64,000 bases of DNA from Zychaea mexicana (taxonomy: Eukaryota > Mucoromycota > Mucoromycetes > Mucorales > Lichtheimiaceae). This document shows, one piece after another, positions 37,964 to 49,536 of this stretch. Under the pieces are notes generated by a model. It saw nothing but the letters and a program-made list of their open reading frames with translations. It searched no databases and had not been told where the DNA came from. Made by a program: the position numbers and the translations under genes. The first letter of the stretch is position 1; each line of letters begins with the position of its first letter. The stretch covers positions 124,001 to 188,000 of the forward strand of contig NW_026516676.1 in assembly GCF_025766255.1 (NCBI RefSeq), given 5' to 3'.

Positions 37964-40900
37964 CTATACTTTTGGTCCTTCCCTGACATATCGATATGCA
38001 AGATTGATATCTCCACTTGTCTTCATTATATGTTGTTTGATTGCAGCTAGTGTCATTGTAGGTGCCAACACAGTATCGCAGCATAGCAGTTCGATTTGTT
38101 CTAGCGGTTCTGTCGATGATAATTCTAGTTTCTCGGCAACATATTGTACAAGTTTTCGCACTCTTAGTACTCTATTCGCTAATAAGCGATTGTTTGGTCT
38201 AGAAATGCACAAAACACAGGATTTTTACAAGTTTCAGTATATATAAAGAAATTACATATAATTTCCCCATTCTTTTTTTCTTACCCGCCGGGCAGGTCTG
38301 CCAGTTTGGATCCAGTGTATGGCTTCAGTGAAAACGTCAACTTGACAGTATCCTTGATCGGCACCTTGTTCTGATAGTTTAAGAATAATCACATTAGTTT
38401 TGAAGCATTTCCTGCATAGCAAAAGATGTTGAGCTTTAGAAGTTTAGTATAGGAAAAAAAACCCACATGATATAGGTAATCAAGCAGCCATGATGGAGCA
38501 GAACGTGCTATTACTTCTGCATCCACTCCTGCAGAACCGACTGTGCCACGATACAAATCCATGCCAGTCGATGCCTCTGCGCTTTCTTCGGCAATGATGA
38601 TTGTCGTGGAGCGAGGAATAGGTAAAGGAGGAAAATCACTCAATGAAGGAGGAGTGTATGAGCTTTTTCCATTTTCATCTGTCTGCTTATTATACGTCTT
38701 AGAAACCTTCCCTGCTCCTGTTGTCGCTGATGATGATGATGCTCCACCCACTGAATCGTCTTCATTGGAATGTTGATGGTTTGGTATCTCGTGGTGGTTG
38801 GATGTCGACGACTTTTCACCATCATCGTGTGAAGCTTCATCTCCGGAAGACGGCCTTGATATCTTTGCTTTTACTGATAGATGCTTTAGCCTATTGATAA
38901 AGTTCGAGCTTGTCGGTGATGTGGGTGATGTGGGTGTGTGCGACAGTGCAGCGGGTGGGGGAGGCTGTACAGGTGAGTGTGGGGGTTGATGATGGTGATG
39001 ATCACCCGCTGGTGCTGCTGTTGCTGTTGTTTGATGATGCGCTCCCGAGAAATAATCGTGCTGTGAATTAGTGGTAGGCGGTGCTGTAAATGGACCTTTA
39101 TATAAATTGGTACTAGGTGAGCCTGGAGAATTTGGATGGAAAGGCGAACTATCTATGTTGGTAGTGATGGCGGTCAGTGGTGGTTTAGGAATATTACGAT
39201 CAGGAGGAGATCTCCTGGCAGTAGCAGCAGCCTTTGCTGGTTGTTGTTGTTGCTGTTGCTGTTGTGGAGTTTCTACAGGACGAATGCTTTGTGATATAGG
39301 TGTGTCCAGAGCTTCATACTGGATTTTCTGTTCTTCTTTTTCGTGAAGCTCTGCTGCTCTTCCAAGAAACTCGGCAAATAGATGAACCAGCACCCATTTA
39401 CCAAGATTAACTATAAATAAAAAAAATCAGTCATCGATGTTATTAACCACTTGCTCTCACTTGCATGAAAACTTACTCCTTTGATCCTCACGAACTTCAT
39501 AAAACACTGGCAATTCTATCTCATCGGCGTACATTTCACAGTCAAAAAAAGTATATCCATCCAATTGCACCGTAATCGCCTACATGTACATAAGAATCCA
39601 TATGTACAAACACATTAAAATATGCTCGTGAAACCATAATCCCTCTTTTTAAAACTTACACCAATCTTTGTATCCACAGTGCACCAAGCGGGAAAACTGT
39701 CCATCTTGGCCATATCTTGAGCAACTGAATCCAATTCCCGTTGTCCGAATTTTTTGACTTGTGCACACTATAGTTATAAAGGATTGGAATTAATTGATAT
39801 AGAAAAAAGAGTTTGGTGCTTTTTAAAAAATGTACCTTTACAACATCCCAAAGTGAAACTTCGCCATTCGTGTCTTTCGTGAGGATATGCCGCCTGTTCT
39901 GTAGTACCAGATGGGTTGAGATACCAGGTTTTCCTTCAATTACACAATCAGGCGCACTTCTTAATGGCTGTATCGATTCATCGGATGCCTCATCGTCTTC
40001 GTGATAACTGATAGGGATCGACATAACGGATCGCGCATATAAGGTAAGGTTGTCGCTTCCTAAGAAAGGCTCTGCATATTGAGAATGGAAGCCTGGCATT
40101 GGAGGAGGTAGTTTCGCAGAGGCTGACAGCGGGATCTCTGCATTGTATGCAGAACGGGTCAACAGCTGTCTTGATCCTCGGGACGGAATTGAGAGCTGTT
40201 TAGAAGGTTATTCTTTAGCATAGATCTGTACAACCTCCTTATCACTAAATTTTCAGTTCATTAAGCATAGAAAATGTCTTTACCCAACGATTAATATCAG
40301 AGCTCGATGTCGCTGTCCATACATAGGTATCGTTGAACACTGCAATCTATTTTATATCGTTAATTAGAGACTCTAACTATCAGCCAAATACAAATTACTC
40401 ACCTTTGCTACGCCAGATTTTTCCTTGAACAATCCAATACACTCGCTTTCATCAGGCGTATCCATATCACCATGACCAGATACTTCGGTTCTAGTAACCA
40501 AACCATCCCGCGAACCGGCATAAAAGGTACGCAATTCTGGATCATCTGAAAACAATGACCAGACAGAGTCGTTGTGAGTTTCGTATGTTGCCAAGCATCG
40601 CTGTGCTCGAGCAGACCAAAGCTTAATTGTGGAATCTGATGAACCAGATAAAATCTGCTTTGAGAATCAGTTACAGTTACAAGAGAGAGGAATGATAATA
40701 CGAGAGAAAAAAAATGAATGTATCATTACAGTGAACTTCAACACTTACATGGGTACCGTCATGGCTTATCAAAAGAGCACGAATGTTATCCGTATGCCCC
40801 GTCAGTTTTCCGATTTGTTTAGCAGATCGAGGATCCCATAAGCGCACCACCTACGATAACAGTAGGAAAGAAGGATTGAGCTTTTGCACAGATGATTCGG

Positions 40901-42010
40901 TATAATCGGACATTCCAGCAAAGATATGAATGCCCAGATCGTACTTTACCTTATCTGGTGATCCCGTTGCCATCATCGTTCCCGAAGGATTGACAGCCAT
41001 TGCATAAATAGAGGCCTTGGTAGCAGCATGACCAACTAAAAAACAATGTCAGACCTTCTTTCTTGATTTCGTTCCATAGCACAGAAAGAAGAAAGCGACC
41101 ATGTCTCCCTTCCACCTTTTTCTTTGTTTTTGAGCTTACTTGTCGCTGCTTCATCGAGTGGGTCGTTACGGGCATGGGCAGTCAATGTTGCCTGGCAACG
41201 CTCAATATCCCAGATGTTGATTTTTTTATCCAATCCACCGCTGGCAACCCATCCAGCCTTCTGTGCCGATGCTAGGGATTTGACATAGTCTGTGTGCCAC
41301 CCAATCGTGCGCGCATTGTTGAAAGTGCCGTTTTCGCGAGTGCTCCAGAGTTTGACGGTACGATCGGAAGATGCCGAGACAACTGAAATATCACATAGTA
41401 AGTATAAAGACTATTCTAATGCAAGAATTTTGGCTTATTAACACAGCTTCTTATTTAAACAAACATACCGAGCCTCCCACTGTCGCAAAGGGCAATATCA
41501 TTCACCCAGTCCGTATGCATTTGTGAGAACGCTCTGCAAGTAGCTTTGGGTGCTGGTTGCTATACGAATTCATGTTTATGTGTAAATCGTCATGTACATA
41601 CACACAGGAACTGATTAATAAAACAATCAAGGTTGGAAGGCGAGGGTTTCGTATGTGTAGCTACCATCACAAATTCAAAAGAAGAAACGATGCGCAACCT
41701 GAAATCCTTGATCGAACACCCATTCGTCTTTGCCAGAATCAGGCGTCGTATTCGAGCCATTTATAACATCGTGTGAACCGTCATGTTCAAGTTGCTGTTG
41801 TCGCTCATACTCTAGATGCAGGTCCCAACTCGCCACAACACCGTCTCTGCCAGCAGAGTAGAGAATTCCTCCAGTAGCTGCATCTCCATCAATGGTTTCT
41901 AGTTGGACACTGGGATCAATGGCTAGTGAATTGACGCCAAGACGGTGTGCTCGTTCCTCATCGCTTCCTTCTACAACATAGGATACGCTTCGTCGCGCCG
42001 GCGCCTTCAT
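37964..42010 (-). CDS. WDR48: WDR48/UAF1-like WD40 protein (deubiquitinase activator)
   Basis: WDR48 (Bun107 in fission yeast, Duf1 in budding yeast) binds and activates USP1/12/46-type deubiquitinases. Thirteen exons on the minus strand: 42010-41699, 41559-41469, 41382-41140, 41035-40950, 40850-40749, 40654-40403, 40346-40284, 40195-39836, 39767-39660, 39579-39477, 39410-38467, 38370-38285, 38198-37964; about 994 residues. The propeller begins GVNSLAIDP and [20 protein letters not shown]. It goes on through [59 protein letters not shown] and [18 protein letters not shown]. The second part has [20 protein letters not shown] and [20 protein letters not shown]. The C-terminus ([20 protein letters not shown], then a [12 protein letters not shown] end) matches the DUF3337/SUMO-like end of WDR48. 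A ~270-residue low-complexity insert with a Gln run is encoded in the 944-nt exon 11. The human protein is about 680 residues; the extra length is this insert and loops. Confidence 0.93.
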
Positions 42011-44725
42011 ATTTTATTTCGAGAAAAGAAGAGCAATTGAAGGAGGAGAGGAGGAGGAGAAGAAGGAAGCGGCCAGGAAGGGGGAGAAAGAAAATAAGCT
42101 ATCTGGCCGAGAAAGAAGGAAAGAGAAAAAGAGAACGATAAAGCGTTTATGTAAAACGTTGAAATGACGGTACGACTTCACCCCCACGTGCCACAAATTT
42201 GGCCTTTACCCCGACAGGCTTTGCTTTGCCCACGGTTCTTATTTGGTGTCTAGCAGAAATAGCCTCAGGACCCGACCTTACTAATGCAATTGTTTTGTTT
42301 TCCATTTCATCCGAGCATAGCTAAATACCTATTTCCATCTTTGCCCATGCCGTTCCTTGGAGATGGCCGGAAGTTATAGTTGGATATGAATCAGCTGTAT
42401 TGATCACAAGCCTACAAGGGCATTTAGCTATACTGCTATAGTATGTAGAAAGTAGCAGTAGCACACTCGCTGTGTATGTCATAGTGTGTGTGATGATAGC
42501 TTGCTTATAAACATTTGGTGCCAGTTAGTATCCCAAGAGTCTAGCAGTAAAGAATTATGCCTGATTCTAGTCTTTTCTTTTCAGACTTCGCTATCGCTCG
42601 GATTTAATTGTGATGGTCACGAGGATGTTAAGCAGCAGCGCCGCGTTTTTCACTTCCCTAGCACATCTTTCTCCAGGTAATAAGGATAGTGCTATCGTAG
42701 CCATCCATTTTTTTATAGAAGAACTCACCCTATCTTTGAAAATACATATATATAATATAAGAAGCTTGCAGCGATCGAGGCTGTGGCGCTTGACCAGCTT
42801 CATTTAGCAACAACAACAATTGATAGTGACGATGGCATTAAATTCTTTGGGACTAGAAAGTAGCTAGTTACAGCATCAGTGATTGTGAAAATGATGCATT
42901 TGCTGTCTCTTAAGCTCTCATATTTTGCTATGCAAAGGAAGAAACTTTCTAAAACAACAATCCAATGACGAGAACACGGTGTCGCTTTGCCATAGTGTCA
43001 CCTGCTTTCTGCAACGGCCCAATACAGTTGTTTCATAACAGCGCTCAAATCTTTTGCCATGCAATCCAACGAAAACACTTTAATGATATTTATATTGTCA
43101 AAGCTGCATTACATATCTACCTTTTTTGCTTGACTTTATATAGATAAGTCACAGTTTGTTGCTATTGTCATTGCCATTCACTTTTAAGCCAACAACAGAA
43201 CTAGAATTTAAAAAAAATGTTGATTATAGCGTGATACTGAGCAAGATAGTGATGGTACCGTTTGATACATCGTGACGAACATTACAAAGCGCTCCTTAGG
43301 TATGAAAAGGAATATATAGCTGGGGGCATACAAGGTTTTTATATGGTGGTATGTAAAATGAAGAAGGGGAGAAACTACAGATATTCTGTTATATGCTGGT
43401 TGAAGCTCTGTCCTGGCCCCGTTAACGACCGCGACCACTGCAGTTACTTGCTCGACAGTACTTGTGAATGCTTCTACGTGTTGGCGATATGTATATTAAC
43501 GCTCGCGCAGGGACTCTAATCCTTTTTCGGTTTTTTTCTTGCTTGCCTCGGATCGTTCGCAAAATAATCGTCGAGGTCCATGTCCAGACTTCTCTGTTCC
43601 TCTTCTATGGATTTTCGGCGCCATCGATCAGTTCTTTTTTTTGCTCCTGTCTACGACGGTTTCTTTCAGACAAGCAACTACAGCAAAGTCTTTGATTCCT
43701 GCTCCTCTCGTTCTTATTGTTGTTTCTTCTATCTCCATAGATGATCACTGTCTTTGCACGTATTAGCTGAATGCTCGTCATGTTGGGAGAGCTGATGTTC
43801 AAGAGAGAAAACATATAAAATAGTGAAACTTGTAGTTTTTATATGGTTATCACCTATTCATGTGATCATATGTTAGATATTTTGCAAACAAATAAAACTA
43901 CTTTTTTACTCGAACAAGTTGCTGAACAAGTTGCTGATCTATCAAGTAATAAATGTTCACATCCTACACAAAACAAAAACCGGACAGCGTAGCACAAATT
44001 AACAGTAGCAAAACAGTACGCACAGGACATTCAGGTTTGGCTTCATATACCATTTAATATTGCTGACATACGCCCCACGACAATGAGTTTTAAACGTAAA
44101 ATTTGACCACCACCATTTATTGTGTATACGACAGCAGAACTAAATGACAAGTATGCATGCAGCTGCACTATCCATTTTGGTAGAAGACCCTCATCACATA
44201 TTTGATCCACGTGCTACACGGCGTCTAAGATAATGGTGCTGCTATCACCGGTGCATCATTGGGGTTGTGTATATTTTCTTTCATTTACATAGGATAGCGG
44301 CATAGATGGTGTATATTGTTATAGAATGAATGACTACTAGTTCTAGTTCTTCATATGCCATGAATCATCACTTGCATACAAATTATCTCACATACTAGTG
44401 TTTATCGTTCAGCATGCATGTAGTAAGTTTTAAAGTTTATTATAAAACTTATTGTTGGTTGTAAATGGGGGATGTGTGTAATAAACGTGGGTTGTTAATA
44501 GGTAAAAGAAAAAGTAATCAAATCATAGCAAAATAAAAGACAGTGTGAAATACAGCAAGAGACAAATATGATATGCTTTCTATTGAGGGAGTTCACAAAA
44601 CCTTTACTTATTGTTTGGGATGCTGTCTACACTTTTTTCCGTCAAAACTGATGGACGAATCGAAGACATGTCGGATATTGGCTCTTGCTATGATGAGAAG
44701 GATGAGAAGACGGATTTTCTGGGTG

Positions 44726-45337
44726 CTATGAAATGATGAATATTGTGTTCCGAGTGTAAAGAGTATCTTGCTTTGTCTTAACCGGTGTGTTCGTTGTTGC
44801 AGCGCCCTCCCCTTGGTCTGTGCTAGAGATACATGCGCTTTGAAAGGTGACAACTGAGTCAGCTCAGATATGTAGATCGAGAGAAAACGTTGACTAACCA
44901 CAAGAATACCACATTATGTGTACAATGGCTGGTTCTGAGTTATTCTCAAGTGCTAATTATGATTTATTTATATTGTTTCACCGTGTATGGTGGTGTTCCC
45001 TCCTCTACTGTATCAATATAATAGCTACAACAACAAAGACGGCGGAATGGGCTGAGTTGTCCGGACCAATCCCAAGCCCTCGCACAAAGGCCAAAGGAGG
45101 CTACAATACAGTCATGATAGATATAGTCATGAACAAAACAGAAAACACAACAATGTATTATAGTCATATTCATCCTACTCTGCAAGTCAGGATTAACACA
45201 GGTTGTTTCTGCGATCCTTTGCGATCACGGTGCTGCTCTTGTAGTGCTGTTCTGAATTTTGCGGCTGTCCTCGCACTTGCTGTTAGTACTGATACTGGTC
45301 GACGTTCCCTCGATTTGAAATCCGATACTTTGGTCAT
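44726..45337 (-). pseudogene. Possible gene fragment of unknown family
   Basis: A minus-strand frame from an ATG at 45337 has a coding-like composition (DFKSRERRPVSVLTASARTA, ALQEQHRDRKGSQKQPVLIL) and ends at a plausible GTAGG donor. Another coding-like stretch ends at a TAG (44728-44726), with TDQGEGAATTNTPVKTKQ after an ACTCAG acceptor. I could not join them through the middle without guessing. No family is recognised; chance is a serious alternative. Confidence 0.2.
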
Positions 45338-46365
45338 TTCTGTAAAACACGCCTGAATAAGTAGAGACTTCGTTTTGTAGACTTCAAAAACCGGGCTTTT
45401 ACCAAAGTCAAGTACAGGTACTAAAAAATTGAACAGAAAGGAAGATAGCATAAGATATACATATATATGTGGTCTATCCAACATGATCAATAATATATAT
45501 TCTTTAATGGGTTTTAACGATTGCTGTTATTTCCCTCATAACCTCACTTGTGCGGACATTTCTTCATTCATACACATCTTGGTGAAACACATATCAGCTA
45601 TACTCAGGAAGAAGTTGTCATTATTTGTATCCCGTAATTTACATTAGCTACTATCTGAGACATTTACCCGGATGTACCTTTTACTCACGCATCATACATT
45701 ACTTAATCCTATATGATTAGTTTATTACATTAATTCATCTGTTCAACGCACACGCTGTGGTAGTTGCCAAGGATAAGCCATTTCTTATTAATAGTGAGAA
45801 CTTTTGTTATCATAATAAACCAGTTTTAATTCCTTTCGGGTCTCGTTGACTTATTCTATCTCTTTTGGTTTAATGGATATTACAATATGATCAGTTTTAT
45901 GTCTAAACATTTTTTTAGGGAATGTTATACACGGTTATTGTTTAGTATGAGTTATTATTTTACTGATGATCTGGTAAGGAGACTTGAAGTCTTGGAGTGC
46001 CTCTGGCTCACAGTAGTACATGCTGCCTGCTTAGCAACATTCGGATATCCAAGGAGGCAAGGAGACAATCAAGAAGCTAAAGCTTCTGGGTTCTTGGTTA
46101 TCATAAAAAGATTCACTTTTCTCCTTTGCTCTCCCAGGCAAGTTCCGTCCCCTTTTGTTCTCTTGTCTTACCACTCCCTTTTCTTTTCTTTACCGGTTTC
46201 CCACCGATCTCTTTTTTATGATAGTTACACATTATATAACTTACCATTTTTCTTTAACAGAAACATATAAAGCTGTTGTTGAAAACGACAGTTTTCTCGT
46301 TTCTCCATTTACAATTGTTCTTTCACAATTAATGCTCCCACTTGCAGTGACATTGTAATTCTGTG

Positions 46366-46398
46366 CTCAGTTCTCGATTTTAAGCAAAGAGAACTGAG
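46366..46398. repeat. Hairpin repeat, copy A
   Basis: Perfect 10-bp arms (CTCAGTTCTC and GAGAACTGAG) enclose a 13-nt loop. The centre resembles copy B at 46759-46792. Confidence 0.75.
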
Positions 46399-46735
46399 AC
46401 GACTCTGGTTCGGTTCTTTTATAGAGCTGGCCCATCTAGAACTGACCTGACCCAACTTTGTCTAAGTTGCTCGGTTCTCAGTTCTCATAAAGATCATATT
46501 CTTGATACATGAATATATCCATGCCTATTACTACTTATTCTACATAATACGGATGACCGCAAGTCATCCTATCATCTGAACCATGCGTTGTCGATCGTCA
46601 ACTATGCAGGTTGGATATCGTCATAACGGTATGCACCATTACACTTGACCTGACCCAACCTGACCTTCGACAACTACTACTTTATACATTAAAGCTTTCT
46701 TATCACTGTTATGAACATTCCTCGACCGTACTAAG

Positions 46736-47682
46736 TAGGGATCCGCACGGTTCGGTTTGGTTCGGTTCTTGATTCAAAGCAAGAACCGAACCAACTAGAA
46801 CCGACGAGAACCGTAGAACCGAACCTGTCATGTATATTAAAAAAGGCAAAATCCGGTATCTTTGAATGAAAGCTGATGTGTGCGTGCTCAAATATCGCGG
46901 TATACTTGAATACTGCAATAAAAAAGAATAGTTTATTATTGTACATTGAACAGCGATCTCAAAATGAATAAGAGAAACAGAATGTAAACATTTTTAATAC
47001 GATGTGGGTCATTGCATGGTTAAAAGATTAAAGCACAGTTTTTACAAAAAAAAAAGTAGAGCTTATAGTACTTAGAGCGACGTAGTATTACTAGTACAAT
47101 ATGTTATCGTAACATTGGAGGAATCAAACCACAACTGGCAGTATACACAGCTACTGTGTCTCTACGCGTGTATAGTGTTTCATAAAAGGCAAAGGGTGAA
47201 TGAGTAAGATAGTTCTGTTATGGGCCCCAGGATGCACAATCTCAGATAGAATGCACAAACTTGATAATTCTGATTGAGAAGCTATGCTAAATCTAGTAAA
47301 GTAGTACGTCATGGAGAAAAATGCATTGGGGGTAGCAAAGTAGAGGAACAAGTAATGATGCGCGTCATGGGCGGAGAAAGCAAGCTGCTGTCAGAAGAAG
47401 TCTTTTTTTATTTATTTTTTCTCTTCTCTTCTTTACTATTTTTCCCTCCCTTCTGCTTTTGCATGTTTTGTTAAGTTTTTATATATAGTACGGCTTGCAA
47501 ATACACTACTTCTTGATCTTTTCGGAATAACATTGTTCGTCACTTCCATCATAGCCTACTCTATACTAATTACCAAAATCGCTAAATGCAATCTTCTGCC
47601 TCTCGGTTCTTCAGTTCTACTTATACAGAACCGGTTCGGTTCTGCGTCGGTTCCGGTTCTACGGTTCTGATACGGATCCCTA
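46736..47682. mobile_element. Candidate hAT-like non-autonomous element or inverted repeat pair
   Basis: The left end begins TAGGGATCCG (46736-46745) and the right end finishes with its exact inverse, CGGATCCCTA (47673-47682). Inside both ends are dense GGTTC/GAACC arrays (46750-46835 and 47605-47670). TAGGG-type ends are common in hAT elements. However, the flanks (GTACTAAG on the left, ATCTTATT on the right) do not form the 8-bp duplication that hAT would leave. These may therefore be two separate repeat copies in opposite orientation. No transposase frame is present. Confidence 0.4.
46759..46792. repeat. Hairpin repeat, copy B
   Basis: Perfect 13-bp arms (GGTTCGGTTCTTG and CAAGAACCGAACC) enclose an 8-nt loop, within the left end of the candidate element. 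Confidence 0.8.
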
Positions 47683-48085
47683 ATCTTATTCCTTATTCTT
47701 CCCTCATCATATGGTCTCCTACCTCCAGTGTTTCTTCTTGTCTTGTCCTGTTCTTGCTGAAAGCACCTAGCACATTCTCGTCTGCTCTTTCTGTTCTCAT
47801 CTTATCCTCTTGTTCCTATCTATACCTTACAATTACTTAGGAATTATATTTAAAAATATACAAAATTTAATAAGAGCTAATCTCCCTTATATGTAGACCT
47901 CACTTAACAAACTTAAAAGATAGAATAAATATAATACTATACTAAGATATATAGTCTTACTTGTATTTAGGCATATAAATTAGGATAGTAATATATATAT
48001 AAATAATATTATTTATTATTATTATTCTATATTATTTCACAAATATAATGTGTCTTATTGTTTAACAGCGGTGCTAAACCATCTA

Positions 48086-48158
48086 GCCCGGTTAGCTCAG
48101 TCGGTAGAGCGTTCGGCTTTTAACCGAAATGTCGGGGGTTCGAGACCCCCACTGGGCG
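48086..48158 (+). tRNA. tRNA-Lys (anticodon UUU)
   Basis: The 73-nt sequence folds as a complete cloverleaf. The acceptor stem is GCCCGGT with ACTGGGC (one G-U pair) and the discriminator is G at 48158. The D arm is GCTC/GAGC, the anticodon stem TTCGG/CCGAA with loop CTTTTAA, and the T arm GGGGG/CCCCC with loop TTCGAGA. Anticodon TTT reads Lys codons AAA/AAG. A-box (TAGCTCAGTCGG) and B-box (GGTTCGAGACC) promoters are internal. There is no intron. A T-run terminator follows at 48193. Confidence 0.97.
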
Positions 48159-48159
48159 A

Positions 48160-48183
48160 TCAATCTTGATAACTCAAGATTGA
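48160..48183 (+). other. Perfect hairpin in the tRNA-Lys 3' trailer
   Basis: A 10-bp inverted repeat (TCAATCTTGA, 4-nt loop TAAC, TCAAGATTGA) begins 2 nt after the tRNA and ends before the Pol III terminator, so it would be part of the primary transcript. Confidence 0.85.
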
Positions 48184-48192
48184 CGCACCCCC

Positions 48193-48199
48193 TTTTTTT
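48193..48199 (+). terminator. Pol III terminator of tRNA-Lys
   Basis: Seven consecutive T, with a second T-run just after, lie 35 nt downstream of the tRNA end. Confidence 0.85.
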
Positions 48200-49536
48200 G
48201 TTTTTGTCTTTCTTTTTATGTTGCTTACTCGTTCGTCGTCGTTGATGATCATGTATCATATTCGCCTTCACAGCCGCACAGCAGATAGACTCGCCGTTAT
48301 TTCTTAGTTTTGTTCTTACTCGTTGGGTGAAACTCAAATTTTAACCTGTCATAAACATAACGAGGACCAACAGAAAAAACCAATTTATAGCATATGTATC
48401 TCCTCTAGGATCAAATTCATTCGTAGCATCACATTAATGCCAATGTATGCTGTATATTGTGTGAGATAACAGAATCCCTTTGACCACATATTGCTACTCA
48501 GCACGGGTATTATCTTCAGCTTCACTACATGCTTCTTTGTTATCAGGTATAGAACACCTTCAAATAGGTTGTTAAAGGCCACCAAGTATACTTATGGTTG
48601 TGATGACTGATTTCACTATTAATGTCATTTCAAAAGTACAGTAGGTACAGTGATACGAAGAGTGATGACCTATTCATCGGATGCACCGATAGTGAGGGCA
48701 ATAATCTAAAGTCACAGACATTCTGTGAAAAAACAAAAGCAAAAGCAGCAAGAAGGCTTGTAACCTAAGGACATACGTGTAATACTGTGAGTATGAGACA
48801 TCTGTTGATGTAGCCAACTTGTCGAGGAGCAGCTTTAAGCGTACTACTGCCACTTTGGCCTTGGGTGAGATAAAATCAGTGAAAAATAACCACTGCGTTA
48901 TATGTAGGGCTACAGAACGAGACAGAGGTAAGATCAATAAAGCAAAAATGTAGCATCAGTGGCCAAGGTCTTGTTACCGTGCATCAGCATCAACCTTCGT
49001 CTTTATTTATTGCGCTTGGATACCCCAATTGCTCGACAAACCAGTATCATGTCCTCATTAGAGAAAATGATTTTGGAGAGAATAAAAGCGCTACTTGGCA
49101 GTTTGTTTCCTTCGTGTCTCCTTTTTGAAAAAAATAAAGACTCGATTATAATTGCTAGCATTTATGTGTATGAGGCCATATGATATGGTCTTTTATTAGA
49201 TTGTTTATTAGAATGCAGTAGTTTTGTAAGTGAGAGAATGCCGGTAAATGAAAGAATTAAGGTATGCTTGAAGACAAATGAGAGTAAGTGTTTGTGCGTG
49301 GAAAGGTAATAGAAGTAAGTATGTGAGAGTGTGGTGGTGTGTAATTTCTTTTTGATTGTGGAATTTGCTGCTGGATTGTGTGCATAATTTAAGTAAGATA
49401 ATGAAAGTGAGCGAGTGAGTGCTGCTTTGGAAGGAAAGGGCAAAAGTAGACAGTGAGAGACAGAGTTTTGACAAACAATGAGGCTGAAGGGGGGGAAAGA
49501 AGACGATAGCGTGCGGCACATAAGAAAAAGAAAAGG
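48200..49536. other. Intergenic region after tRNA-Lys
   Basis: No gene is recognisable. The right part is the 3' flank of the F-box gene and is rich in AGTGAG/GTGTG-type short repeats. Confidence 0.5.

Larger units (their letters stand above)
42011..48085. other. 6-kb gene-poor region with dispersed hairpin repeats
   Basis: Between the WDR48-like promoter and the tRNA gene there is no convincing protein gene. The sequence is AT-rich with many TA-rich stretches near 47840-48050. Separate entries cover a possible coding relic at 44726-45337 and GGTTC/GAACC-rich repeats from 46360 to 47682. The purine-rich 42030-42135 is the likely leader or promoter of the WDR48-like gene. Confidence 0.5.

Noticed and set aside
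45887..46270. 127-codon plus-strand frame
   Set aside because: Hydrophobic and Phe-rich only because of T-rich DNA; no initiation context or homologue.
46736..47682. Calling the inverted TAGGGATCCG pair a complete hAT transposon
   Set aside because: No 8-bp target duplication and no transposase frame, so it is kept only as a low-confidence candidate.
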